Shown here one piece after another: positions 1 through 11,864 of a DNA stretch of 64,000 nt (the stretch's first letter is position 1; the number at the start of each line of letters is the position of its first letter). A program made the position numbers and the translations under genes. Below the pieces are notes generated by a model that saw only the letters and a program-made list of their open reading frames with translations, did no database searches and was not told the origin of the DNA. The stretch comes from Amphirosellinia nigrospora (taxonomy: Eukaryota; Ascomycota; Sordariomycetes; Xylariales; Xylariaceae): assembly GCA_004123355.1 (NCBI GenBank), contig SCHM01000004.1, positions 6,041,017 to 6,105,016 on the forward strand. The letters are read 5' to 3'.

Positions 1-2085
1 ATTGTAGTTTCGACTACACTACACTCAAGGCAAATGATTCCACCGTCCCACTGCCAAGTTTTGATGCCCTTTCGTACTGTTGGGACAATTCTTTTAGCGA
101 GTACTATGTCTTGCTCGATCCGAACTTTCATTTCGGCAGAGAAGGACCTTGGGCGGGACGGAAATTCGCTGTCGGACGAAATGTCGAGACGGGCCTACGT
201 CGACTGCGACAGGAGAACAGACCGATTCGAATTTGGATAGATGCTATTAGTATCAATCAAACGGACGTCGAGGAAAGGGCCCAGCAGGTGAGCATAATGA
301 ACTTAATTTATTCTTATGCTACGACCGTTCATATTTGGCTCGGCGAAGGCAACCTGGTAGTTGATACTGCTCTGTGCGTCGTTCACGAGTTGATCAATCT
401 TGCATACGGTGCTTGTCCTGGAGCCAATTCATGCCATTGTATAGCAGATGGCATTTCGAAGCATAGTGTAAGCAGACAAGACGCCAATGGTACACTACCG
501 GTAGAGGGACTCACATCATCATCATCCCACCACGTCAACGAGTTCTGGAATCTTATTAAACGTACATTCATTCAACAATTGAGACAAATCGGCGACGATT
601 GGTATAGTGGCGAAGTGGCGGCAATGATTGGTGGTCTCTACCAGCATGCATGGTTCACTCGGGTTTGGGTTCTACAAGAAGCCATCCTCGCCCGTCGAGC
701 TTTTGTCCGTTCAAGCGCTGAGGTTATCCCTTTCGAGGAAATTATCTCGACGAGTAATCTGATTCATGATATTAGACATCAAGGAGGCTGGTTGCCGCAT
801 ATCAAGTGGCGAGCAGCTTTAGCTCCTATCTGGGTTCGTCTAGGAAAACCGGCCGTCATTCAAGCCGGTGAGTTCCAGGTTGGCCAAAGTACAGAGATTA
901 ATGAGTCAGACTTGCTTGCTTCAGTTGGTGTAAAGCCCGTCGGCATCTTGGATGTCTTTGTTGATGCGCTTGTAATGAGAGCCAGTGATCCTCGAGACAA
1001 GCTATTTGCACTCCTCCCATTTGCCCACGAAGTCAGCAATCCAACCGAGATGCAAAAGCAAACTTCTAAACTCGAACTTTTAATTAAGCCGAACTACTTA
1101 AAATCCACCGCGGTCGTCTTTGCAGATTTCACAAGGTGGTGGATCATACCCACCAGTCTCTTGCCATCTTATCATATATCCATGCAGACCCAGCCCGCTC
1201 CTGGCGGATGACAAGTAACCACAGACACTCTACGGCACCTACTTTAGATATCACGGAAGAACCAAAGCACCCGACATGGAGCATCAGTACAAACGGGCGG
1301 GCTTCGTGGGCCCGCGCTACGCTCAATTCGCAGTTCTCCTTTCATGCAACGGGAAGCACAACGCCATTCCTCGATCCGAATTACGGCGACTTCGAACTAC
1401 ACGACGACACGGCGCATTTCAATATCAGACTCAAAGGGGTAATCGTCGCCAACATCGTGGATATTGGCCATTTCCCTGTCGAGAAGTTGTTCCCCTATGG
1501 AAGCAAAGACGCCATGAATGGTGATGACGAAATAGTTAACGGCCAGAGGCAAAGTATACGAGCTGTCTTCCATAAGATATTTGATCCCTGCGGCCTTCAT
1601 CAGTTCTGGACACTCGAAGCCGACCCTGGCGAAGATACACACTACGATCTCGCGAGAGCGCGGAGCTGTTATTCGGACCACCTTCGCACGCACTGGGCAT
1701 ACTGTCCCGTGAAAAGCTGCTTGCTATGGCGCCTCCATCTGGGGGTGGTGATAGCGATGGAGGTGCCATGCTCTACAAGACAAATAATCTTCCCACGTGC
1801 CTCGACCCCTGTTTCTTCGTCGCTACAGGAGGTTATTACGGTTTGTGCCCCTGGACTGCACGAGAGGGTGATGTGGTCGTCTTGTTGTACGGCGGGAATA
1901 TTCCTTACCTTCTCCGACCAGTCGATAATGAGATGAATGCAAAGGAGGGAGTCGTTAATACCCAAGACATGTTCGAGTTTGTAGGCGAGTGCTATGTCCA
2001 GGGCATTATGCACGGGGAATTTCTTAACGGACGCGAAAGCGAAAACGGCCAGAGAGTGGGAACTAGGACGTTTACTTTGGTGTGA
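1..2085 (+). pseudogene. HET (heterokaryon incompatibility) domain protein, 5'-partial and frame-broken
   Basis: HET-domain proteins mediate nonself recognition and cell death between incompatible hyphae; the partner of this one cannot be told. The reading frame is open from the first base of the window, so the start lies upstream. All signature blocks are visible: FDALSYCW near 60-83, IWIDAISINQ near 225-255, a WFTRVWVLQE block near 650-680, and ASDPRDKLFALLPF near 970-1020. The C-terminal region typical of these proteins (YYGLCPWTAREGDVVVLLYGG, then FVGECYVQGIMHGE) ends at the stop at 2085. The frame is broken twice. At CCC 1149-1151, FTRWWI passes into HQSLAILSYIH one frame back. Somewhere in 1630-1780, most simply at GGGGG 1741-1745, it shifts again; an intron there is the alternative. 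Both shifts equal one missing base. No in-frame nonsense codons were seen, so this may be an intact gene with sequence errors. HET identity is sure; integrity is not. Confidence 0.85.
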
Positions 2086-2187
2086 TCTTTTTGGAAATTT
2101 ATTAGTACTTGAGTGTGATCATTGTCTTTATCACTATCCCAATTGAATGAATCAGGGTAGATAATGAAGCTATCACGATAATCAACA

Positions 2188-2860
2188 TTAATTATCACTT
2201 GGTAGGTCTTTGGAAGTTAAATTCATCAAGAACTGGCTGAGGGAAGATCTTATACTGTACATGACAGGAGATACGCTATTTGCGCTTGACATTACGTCCG
2301 CTACCTTGGTATCTCCACAGGCCAATGCTCTTCCATCGATTGCCTTGACTAAAACTAATATGTTCATCATATATGTATTGTCTCGGTTGGATCTGGCCAC
2401 TGCGCTGCAATTGGGCCATTGTTGCTGGGTCCTTGCTTCTCCTCCAACACCTTGCACACATCATCACAACCCCTGGTCGCGTGTGGTCTCTGTTATTTCC
2501 CGAAACCGCCGCCACTGGATTATGGCTTGGCAAGTTCAGCAGAACCGTCTCATCAAAACCCAACAGTCGCTCTTCAACGCGATTAGGGCCACCGGAAACC
2601 TTGGCTATGGCTTCTCCCGCAAGAATGGCCGCAACTGGAAGGCCTCGCAGAATAAAGGGCAGACCGGCTTGGATGTTGGACGTTTTGGCGAGTTTGGAGA
2701 GTTCGGCTTTAAGGCCAATATGAGTGCTCTCGAAAGGCATGGTCGCGGTATAACGAGTGACTAGAATCCTAGTGCCGTCCGGTGGCGCTAATCGAGGAAT
2801 AAGTAATAAACGATTAATGTTAGAACTCTTGAACGTGTACGTCGCGATTCTAATGTCCAT
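2188..2860 (-). CDS. Hypothetical ORF, not recognised
   Basis: An uninterrupted 194-codon frame runs on the minus strand from an ATG at 2860 to about 2276, overlapped by a second minus-strand frame down to 2188. The middle part has a plausible protein composition, with a hydrophobic stretch AGLPFILRGLPVAAILAGEAIA near residues 64-85. The last third (RCWRRSKDPATM onward) reads like non-coding sequence. I recognise no domain. The plus strand also carries a 184-codon frame over the same DNA, so the strand is not certain. The ORF is convergent with the HET gene, about 100 bp away. It could be a small lineage-specific gene, the remnant of a longer gene, or chance. Low confidence. Confidence 0.22.
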
Positions 2861-3365
2861 TCAATGGACCTGATCATGTGATGTAACATAATATCATGCC
2901 AAGATTAGATTAGAGGGGCCTCTACCTAGGCAGGTTAGTCAATGTTGGCGCCACACTAGCACTCAAACATCCTTCCGCAATTGCGGCTTGAAGCTTCTAC
3001 ACTCCATAAAGAAACGCGTATTTGAGCGCCAACGGCAGCCACAAGTAAATAGGCTGCCATGCGACATCTATGATGAGGCCGGCGCTTTACTACGGGGTCA
3101 GACCGGAGTAGGGCGTGCCTAGGGTAAAGGAGAGATGTATCGCATAGCCTGCCATTTTCGAAGACCAGGAATCCGCGTAGCGCCAGACGCATGAGTGCTT
3201 AACGGCAGTGTTGGGAATTTCAACTTTCTCTGTCGTAACAGCCGAGATTCCGTTCACATTTTATATGCGGTTTAGACCAGATGCTTGAACACGCGATAAT
3301 ATCATTTCCTCTGTCATACCTAAACTAGACTTCCCTCGGGATTTGTTCGCTGACCTTGACTTTCC
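2861..3365. other. Intergenic, nothing recognised
   Basis: About 500 bp of mixed composition. It holds a short tract CTACCTAGGCAGGTTAG near 2921-2938, similar to ACCTA/TAGGT words elsewhere in the gene half. Only short frames are present, and they resemble nothing I know. Confidence 0.5.
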
Positions 3366-3726
3366 CTAATGAGACTGAGTACTCGGCTCAGTACCCGGTA
3401 CGGCCGCATTATTTTGCTTTTTATCTCGGTGCGATACATAAAAACGTGCGAAGAGCCCAAAACTTGCAACGACAACCAGTCCAATTACGCCAAAAACGAG
3501 AATTGCAATGACACCTCCGACTGCTGGAGTAATCTTCCAGTCATTATCCTGTGTTATCCCCATGGCGACTGCTCCAGTAAAGGTTAGCGAAGAGCTTTTG
3601 ACAATAAAGGAAATGTGATTGTAACAATTGGACTCTTTTCAGTGTAACTTACACCGGCTTCTCTGAATTCGATTACGAGTAAGAGGCCAGTTGGCGTCTG
3701 CCCTGAGTGGTGCGATGCGATGTTGA
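3366..3726 (-). CDS. Putative single-pass membrane protein, C-terminal exons
   Basis: The last exon (3366-3568) encodes MGITQDNDWKITP, then a strongly hydrophobic segment of about 25 residues beginning VGGVIAILVFGVIGLVV. A basic stop-transfer stretch (SHRDKK) and a short polar tail follow. This is the pattern of a type I single-pass membrane protein. An intron on the minus strand fits at 3569-3654: donor GTGTAAGT, branch GCTAAC, acceptor GGAGCAG. It joins the phase of an upstream exon (about 3655-3725) reading NIASHHSGQTPTGLLLVIEF. A further 48-nt intron (GTATCT...CAACTAACAC...AATAG) would join that to coding-like sequence around 3775-3900, but the phase is off by one base. That offset matches the missing-base pattern in neighbouring genes. 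The 5' end and the function are unknown. Confidence 0.42.
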
Positions 3727-4044
3727 CTATTTTGCAAGAGACAGTGTTAGTTGGCATTTAAAAGATTGAGATACTTCGAGCGATAGCGTGGTAGATCCTA
3801 CAGCAGCTACACTGAGTGATAATGGCGCATTAGGCGAAGACTGACAACTTGTTCCCAGACGTTTAGATCGGCCGAAAGAGCATATCGGCCCATACGTCCT
3901 ATGATTAGAATAAATCAATATATCGTAGATGGAATTCATGATTGAATTTATACAGCGATGCGTACCCCATTTTGTAATTACATCTAACTGCCACGTAGAC
4001 AGTCTTTGCCCGGCGAGCTGTCCTCTTTGTGAACCAATAATCAC

Positions 4045-6086
4045 AATGCGACAAATAATATTTCAGGCAATCGTGGTAATTTTATTGATACAGGTCATTA
4101 TGAGTGTGGATATAGTCTTGCTATGTATACCGTCTCCCTTTCAAGATCTCGTTTCAGCCATATATCTCAACCCATCCACGTAAGAGTCCAGGACATCAAA
4201 TACTCATATTTGTTCAAAGAATCAGGCGTCACAATCTGAGTCTCATCTCAACCACAGGAGATTTGTCATAATCAAGTAGTAATGAATGGCATGTGTGCCT
4301 CACGATGGCTCCCATCGTCTTTTAGTAGTATCTGAGCGACAGGTGAAAAGGTTGATTCATGTCAATTCTCGTCTCCGGGTCGTCTTCATGTCGTCAACTC
4401 ATTCTTCTGCTTCTACTCCTACTGTAATGTTTCCTAATCCGGCGCTTATCTAGGCCAAATGAATCAGTTGTATGATAAACATTCATGCACTCCTATTGTT
4501 ATCATTGTAATAATGAATCATTAAAAAACACTCTATATGTACTAAGTTAGTCTGTGCGCTCTACACCCTACCTTGAGGAGTAGTTAGGCACACACTCATC
4601 CCCAGACTAGGTTTATTCTCTCGGGTCCTTGGGGGAGCGTATGATCGGAACTCAATGCAATCAATTAAATTTCTAACACTATGTCGTATTAACTGAAGGC
4701 CCAGTGCAGAAAGCAAGGCGCATAGCTAGTTGTGTAGTTTTTAATTTTCAAGTCCTCAACCCTCACATACACGCGAATAATCATTGATTCCTATAGGCGT
4801 GGTTGCCCTGAGTACTGCTTCAGTACGTCGTAAGTTACCGCGCAGCATAAACCGAAGAGGATTAGGTAGTACCATAATCCACAGTCCATTATGTATCTTC
4901 TATAACGACTCTCCAGAAACTATTTTGACAGTTGTACCTTTGATTTATTTGTGTTGAGACCCACTAACAACAACGCACCAACATCGTGGTATGGATACGA
5001 CTCTTTTTTGCACATTACAATGTAAGTCTTTTTTGAGTTGAGTATATTGCGCCGTAGTGCGAAAAAAATATAGTGACGGCCGAGAACGGGGTGGCGTCAG
5101 CATTTACTTTTGATTCAGTAATTAGGAAAGGGCCAAAGCGGACGAACATGTGGCGGTTGGCAGTAGATGAATAATCAGATGCTAGCCTAAATAGTATACT
5201 TGATAGCTTATGTGATTAAACTCTGGGAGAGCTAACCTTGGGCGAACTAGTTAGCATTCTATGAGCATGAGCAGTTTTGTCCTCTCGTCATGAGTATTAT
5301 ATGATATGATGCGGGATCGGCCCGCACGCAACATCTACACCACAGTACTTGGTTAGGGTCAATCGATGCCCTGTGGGAGCTTATTAAGCGGCACATTCCT
5401 ACAGCACCATCTTTGTGCCAAGCTTGCCAATACCAATGTGGAATCTTTCTAACCAGAAAGAAAGCTACATTACGTACCCAGGTACTCTCAACACGCAATC
5501 TACACTCGACCATTACATCAAAGCCGAATCCAACACCTCATAAATGAGTAAACATTCCGCGATAAATCCGAACATTTTGTTGTGATGTACCTAGAGTGTA
5601 GCGTCACTTATCTCTTTTACTTTTGGTCTTTATTCCTTTGTCTCCGTACTTTGTTTTTTCGGGCCCGGGCAAGGATAGACGCGCTGTTGGCTCTAGTCCC
5701 AAAAGATGATGGTGCGCAGCTTAGAATGACATCTTTCGCATCTTTCGACCATATCCAGCCCGGTTGATCCGCATCTAGCGTCGAAACCCGAGGACTGACC
5801 GGAAACCGATGCATATTCTTCACGCCCGGTCATCATTGATAAGCCGGAATTACCTAGTTTCATACCGTCGTCAGCGGCAGGACGAATCTTATCAAATTTA
5901 ACATGGGATTTGCTGTGGAGTCGATGCGGACCTACATGTAGGAATTTCGGCATCAACCGTACCAAGAAGCAGGGATCATTTCAAATGTCATTTGACGTGA
6001 TTTATATATCTTTGATCGCGTCCCACCCTCACTCCGCGATCCTTTATCGATCTTTCAATCTGATATTCCCATGCGATAGATTGACA
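4045..6086. other. Gene-poor spacer
   Basis: Two kilobases with short, scattered frames only. Composition is moderately AT-rich (for example 4,480-4,560 and 4,920-5,060), with no recognisable protein, RNA or repeat. The 5' exons of the minus-strand membrane protein may reach into its left edge, and the promoter of the MFS gene occupies its right edge. Confidence 0.5.
6001..6009 (+). promoter_or_regulatory. Possible TATA box of the MFS gene
   Basis: TTTATATAT lies 78-86 nt before the ATG at 6087, on the same strand, in an otherwise mixed-composition stretch. The spacing suits a fungal core promoter with a short leader. Motif and distance are the only support. Confidence 0.3.
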
Positions 6087-7730
6087 ATGAGTGAGACGAC
6101 CGAGAAGCTCGACACGTCGGCGCCGCCCGTAGAGGGCGAGAGCAATACGAGTATGACAGATGGGGAAGGTATGGCGCTACAACAATCCAACGTGGAGTCG
6201 ATTTGGCCAGCCGAAAATATGTCCTTGCCCCGGGAGATTCTCATGGTATTTATCGCATGCATGGCCCAATTCTGTACTCGTAAGCTGGCTTCCCTGGTCT
6301 CCTTCTCTTTGCCTTAAACGGCTCCCAAAATGCAACCCTACCGAGACTCAACAGAATCTAATGAGTACCGATAGAGGCTTCATTTGCTTCGGTATTGATC
6401 CTCCTACATACTATCGGAGGGTCATTTGACGTCACCGATCCGGGCCGGCTCGCGTGGCTCGTCTCCGGCTTTTCCTTGACCGTCGGTACTTTCATCCTAT
6501 TCTTCGGTCGGCTCGGAGATGCTTTCGGATATAAACGCATGTTGTTGATTGGTTTCGGATGGTTCAGCCTTGGTCTATCATCGTGGGCCTAAGTACATAC
6601 TCGAATTACACCCTGATCATTTTCGCTCGCGTACTCCAAGGTATCGGTCCAGCATCTGCTTGCCCAATGCCCTCGCCATCCTTGCTCAGCCTATCCGCCG
6701 GGGCACAAGAAAGCAATGGTCTTCGCCTGCTTCGGTGCCGTGGCGCCCGTGGGAGCTGTTATAGGAGCTGCCGTTGCATCTGCGATATCGCTTGCTTGGT
6801 GGCCGTGGGCTTTTTGGGCATTTAGCATCTGGCTTGTCGCACTTGTTGTCCTTGGATATATAGCCCTACCCGACTTCCCACGGAAAGACGACGTGTTTTC
6901 CGATGGCTATACGCTACGGAAACTCAACGAGGAGTTGGATCTACCTGGCGCCGTGACTGGAGTGGTATCTCTGGTCCTCTTCAACTTCGCGTGGAATCAA
7001 GCCCCTATAGCTGGCTGGGCCACACCCGAAACCATCGTGCCCTAATCCTCGGCTTAGCAATCTTCGGCGTGTTTGCTTTGGTTGAAATCAAATTTGCAAC
7101 AAAGCCATTGCTTCCATTCGATGCCATCAATGCCGATGTAGGCTTCGTTCTTGGGACTGTAGCGTGTGGTTGGGCTACCTTTGGCATCTGGATCTTATAT
7201 TTTATCCAGATTCTTCAAGAGATTCGACATCTGACTCCTCTATTGACCGTCGCATGGATGGCACCACTACCCGTTGGTGGTGTAATCGCAGCTGTCATCA
7301 CGGGTGCACTTCTTGGCCCTCTCCAGGTCAAACCCCCTGTTGTCATGACCTTAGCATTAGCCGCGTTTACAATTGGTGTCACTCTCATCGCGACAGTTCC
7401 GCCAAATCAGATCTACTGGGCCAAACGTTTGTTTGCACCGTTGTCATACCATTTGGCATGGACATGAGTTTCCCAGCCGCGACGTTAATCCTCTCCAATG
7501 CAGTCAAGAGAGAGCACCAAGGAGTTGCTGCTAGTCTTGTCAATACGGTAGTCAATTATTCCATATCGCTTGGAGTCGGTTTTGCCGGCATAGTGGAAGT
7601 GCACGAAAATCATGGGGATCTTCTTGCTGGGTATAGAAGTGGCTTATACTTCGGTATAGGACTGGCAAGTTTGGGCTTGGTGGTTTGCCTACTATTCTTG
7701 GTACGGGAGCATTTCAGACAACGGAAATAA
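6087..7730 (+). pseudogene. MFS drug:H+ antiporter, DHA2/Atr1-like (frame broken five times)
   Basis: Multidrug and aminotriazole-resistance type transporter of the plasma membrane, 14-segment DHA2 architecture. The start MSETTEKLDTS is followed by a polar N-tail. Exon 1 (6087-6279) joins exon 2 across an intron at 6280-6374 (GTAAGC...GATAG), giving AQFCTQASFASVLILLHTIG. Family motifs include the GRLGDAFGYKRM loop, VLQGIGPAS, GHKKAMVFACFGAVAP and, near the end, MDMSFPAATLILSNAV and QGVAASLVNTVVNYSISLG. Five frame changes occur, at 6570-6571 (TT), 6660-6661 (TT), about 6689-6691, 7040-7042 (CCC) and 7421-7422 (CC); each equals one missing base. Restoring them gives exactly 518 codons including the stop, a normal size. 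No stop codons other than those produced by the shifts were seen. Family call is firm; whether the gene is really broken is doubtful. Substrate unknown. Confidence 0.85.
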
Positions 7731-7766
7731 ATAAAAACTCGGTGTAAATGTTACTTGACGACTATA

Positions 7767-7772
7767 AATAAA
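7767..7772 (+). terminator. Poly(A) signal after the MFS gene
   Basis: A perfect AATAAA lies 37 nt past the stop codon at 7730 on the coding strand. Fungal polyadenylation signals are degenerate and the region is AT-rich, so position is the main support. Confidence 0.35.
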
Positions 7773-10700
7773 ATAGACTTAGAATATAATAATAATCATG
7801 AGGTATGGATCGGTTTAAATTAATAGAATATTTGTATTCTTTCGACTCAGATTTATTACTAGCCTTAGTGGTCGTATGCATGATCCGATACCCGCGAACA
7901 TATGCTCTATTTGAATAAAGTGAAGAAGTAGCGGGAAAGGGCGCCTATTATGCAAACTTGTATAAGTACATCATGAGAATTGATACATAGCAGCAGCGGT
8001 ATTGGATTAACTTATATGCCAACTATTTTCGGAGATAAAACATAACACCCTGAGTAATGCAACATTGCGGGTACAATCCATATGTAAGCTTTGAATTCCT
8101 TCTTAGCACCATATACATAATTCAAATTTCTAAGTAGTATTTATAGAAGTCTTGCTCGATCGAGATCACCACCGTCAGTTTCAACGTTACAGGGGCCTAG
8201 TCTAAGGGCTTGGGAATAGCTTCATTCCAATTGATTCCAATAATTGGCTATAGTCTCAAAGGGCCTCTTACTCGCTAGGCTTTCCTGGGAAGGTTTGGGG
8301 CTGACTAACCTTTATATATACAACACAATCATTCATATCCGCATTACCCCAACAGACTTCCGTAATTATATCTCAGTGAAGGAGCCTCAAAATGGTACGA
8401 ATAACCGAGAGCTGTATCCGGAGGCGAGATCCCTGTAACATTCAACGACTTAGATTGCCTTCTAGATCATAGGTTTTTAAATCATTTATTAGATTTAACA
8501 AGACGTAGATATATTGCGAACGCCATGTCCACGACCAAGTAAATACTGCCGGGCACAAATTATTATAGCGACCAATAAATTTTAGTATAAAGTATAATAT
8601 CCTTGTGATGACGCTAAACCCTTTACCATTACCGTATTAGATCGAGATATGCGAAAAGAAGCACATAAAGTTACAGATATCATTCAAACTAGAAAGGGGT
8701 TCAACCCTTCGCGGCCTGTATGATCCCGCGGAAGTGTGCTGGGAATGAATATTTTAAGCACTTATTTCGGTGCCCTTTCTACAGAGACCGTTTTACAGAT
8801 TATCATACGGCGTCAGCACATGACGCAGACAAAAGGGCTATTTATACCTGTCTGAACGTATCCAGCCCATAGACACCTAGCCCATAGACAAAGGACGTAT
8901 GCCAGGAACAGGGATCAGAGACCGGACTAGACAAAGAGACTCCCCATATATAGCCATATAGTCACGTAGAGCCCGCGGATATGACTTCACTGGTCCTCTG
9001 TGCAACAACAGATGTCTACACCCCACCCCTGCAAGGTTCGTGACAACGGGTGTGTATATAATGAGACTAGTCATCAGGAGAGATGGATACTTTGCGCAAT
9101 AACAAGAGTCTTACCTACCCCATACTAGAGGTCCTGGCAATCCCAAACCACATTATGTCCACAGAAGTATTTTTTAGACACCTTCGCGCAACAACAGCTT
9201 TGGATAACCTGCCTTATATACTACGGAGTCTCTGGCAAAGATGTTGCTCGCGGATTATGGTTCAGCCAGTCAAACTCTTTCAAGGGTGCTAATACAACAA
9301 ATACAATGCAAGCCCCCAAACTCTTTCAGTGTTCCATACACTATTCATCACACAGGCTGAGGGACTAGATCTGAATCCAAGATCGGGCTCCTTCATACTA
9401 ATCATGTATATTGCCATACATGTGTAGCCCTCTGGGCGTGACGTCGGCTATCCGGCTACTCGTTTATTGCCTAACATACCCGAGTAAATTGTGTGATAGT
9501 GAAGGGTAAGTGAGCGCAAGTGAAAGGCAACTAGCAGGGGGTTGTTTAGGGATATAGACTAGAGGTCTCTGATCTGAGGACAGGGTTAAGGTCTTCATCT
9601 ATCTATCCCTTGGCTAACAACGTGCGGCTTGATATTTTAGAAGAAGGACAAAACTCCAGAGAGCTTCAAATGTAGTAATCGAAAAGTATATAAAGAATAT
9701 TTCCCTGATGAACCTACGCTCAGCCTGCTTCTGATCACATGTTAAAGCAACGTTGGACCGGACGTGTTGCCTCATGGTTATTTCTACAAGGCAGTCAATG
9801 AGTATGCTAACCAGCCAAGCGCCACCCCCTCCCTTATATACTTGGCAATGTCACTATCACTAGAATCAACCTATTGCAACCGGCAGCTCTAAGCAACCAC
9901 TTCGGCATTGTCTCGGTGCGGCAGCGTTGGCCGGTCATGATCGAGATACTAAACAAGAGGAGGAAAGTAAACTCTAAGCCATGATTACTATCCGAACCCT
10001 CCGCAAATCCAGATTCAGTCAAGAAAACAAGATGCAAGAGTCGTTTAGTCATTGAGGTTTTCCCCATTCCGTCCCCCCATCAAGTACCCCCATCCCAACC
10101 CCCCATCCATACACTTCCATGGATGAACCCAGCGGCTATGGGCCAACTGGTGCGTGGCGCTTTGACGAATATATCCCAGGACAAAGGAACCATGCCATGT
10201 TCGCAGCATATTTGCCAAGCTTCGGGAGCCGCCCCAGAAAGGGGAACTAGACTAGCCAATTAGGATTCGATATAGTTACTAGGGCAGGATTTGGTGGTCA
10301 CATGTTATCCTCCTTCCACATACTACCTACTCTAATGCTAACTAAATAGGGGAGGCAAGGTGAGTGAGACTGGCGTGCGAATGGGTCTGGACTCCAACTA
10401 GGCTATCAAGTTAGGGTTCTTAGAGCGAGGCCACTTTCACCAGCACCTGGCTCCTGTCAAAGCCGGCAGGTGAACGGACGCCTCGTCGACATACATAGTA
10501 CATAACGCTCACCACACCAAACATCAACCTTGTGCCACGATGAGCATGACCTATCCAGAGCTTATGCTACTTTTAGGTCCGTTGTCCGGCACTAGGCGAT
10601 TTTGTGCAGTTATTTACCCCGGTTTGCGCGATTCATAATAATACCACTTCAGGCAACTCAAAGGATTCATCGCGCGATCCACCTAAGTAGCTCATGCTTT

Positions 10701-11730
10701 AAACTTATTTACTAACACTAAATTTCTCAAGTTACCAATGCTTTGGGGAAAGCGCTCGTGTCGAATGACTATGCAGACAACACCGCCAACACTGCCAACG
10801 CATATTCCTGTATTCTTGTATGCCGATGATGCATCTTAAACTTTAGCGAAAGGATCGCGCCGTACACGGCGTGCTTTTTGGCGTAGTACTAACGCATCAG
10901 ATTAGGCAACTTTCCCGATCTACATCAAACAAAAAAACGTGCGTGACTTGTAAGCAGCCTACTAGCTGCATGTTTGGTAACGTGGATATAGTAAGGTGAA
11001 GGAAGGGAAAATGAGAACCGGATGAAAGGTATTATTACAGCTAGAGAGTTCAGGCCCTACCCAACTTATTGTAATAGAGCTCGCAGCATAACCCTGGAAA
11101 CCAACCTGAGCCTGTTAATGGGGCCAAATTACTTCATATTTAAACTTCATATTATGCCAGGATGTTTGTTTACACACTTTTGAGTTGCCGTAGCCAAGTA
11201 TCTTCACCCTTCAATTTAAAGATCAGCATGGCTTTGACTGTGTCTGGGTATACGTGACAGGGTACATCGGCCTACCCCGGATCAACATGTAAACTAGCCT
11301 TGGCTGGATGTCAAATTAATGGCTCCCGCAGTTCCTGCATTGGTGGAGACGATCTCGTGGGACTATAGCTGATGTCCAGTCAATTTACCATCATATCTTG
11401 ACAACCTATCTATAGTGCCTCCATACTGCTCTCCAGCGGCCCACGACCATGCTGAAACTACATGGGGTGATACCCCAGGTTGCTTCGGCGAAATAAAGGC
11501 CTTACTTGGTGGCATGACCAACATGAAAGGCTAGTAGAAAGCCATCCAGAGACTCTTTGAGTCCGGAAAGGGAAGGTTATGTCGCGCTTCGGTCGATATG
11601 ACAATTGACATGCTGGGAACGAGGAGCCCGCAACGTTCCACCATCATCGTCGATGCCGCCGTGGCGACGGAACGGCATTATTGTCGCGGCCGTCGATGAA
11701 AGAGGGCAACTAGATGCGTAGGAGAATGAA
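7773..11730. other. Long gene-free interval
   Basis: About 4 kb without a frame I would defend; the longest open frames are 60-80 codons and have no protein-like pattern. Composition is mixed, with AT-rich patches near 7,770-8,130 and 8,460-8,700. I found no repeat pair, tRNA or transposase remnant by eye. It could hold promoter elements of the GH64 gene, an unspliced non-coding RNA or old mutated repeats, but nothing in it shows which. Confidence 0.5.
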
Positions 11731-11738
11731 TATATAAA
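11731..11738 (+). promoter_or_regulatory. TATA box of the GH64 gene
   Basis: TATATAAA lies 127-134 nt before the ATG at 11865. It is followed by a pyrimidine-rich leader (CTTCCCTTCCCTTCTCCCC near 11788-11806), a common layout in well-expressed ascomycete genes. Confidence 0.5.
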
Positions 11739-11864
11739 GATTGTCCAGTCTCGTCCCAAAAGCTTCTTTACCCAACGACAAGCTGCCTTCCCTTCCCTTC
11801 TCCCCTGCGCTGAGCGTATCTGCATCGTTCGTCCTTATCATCAGCCTTCCAGGTAAACGGCATC

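Noticed and set aside
2210-2764. A 184-codon plus-strand frame opposite the unrecognised minus-strand ORF.
   Set aside because: No motif; the minus-strand reading has a slightly more protein-like central part. Neither is secure.
6570-7422. Explaining the MFS frame changes by several very short introns.
   Set aside because: No donor/acceptor pairs of plausible length exist there, and the protein alignment is continuous across each break with at most one residue affected.
8694-8711. GGGGTTCAACCCTT as a possible tRNA T-arm.
   Set aside because: No matching cloverleaf upstream; a short chance inverted repeat.
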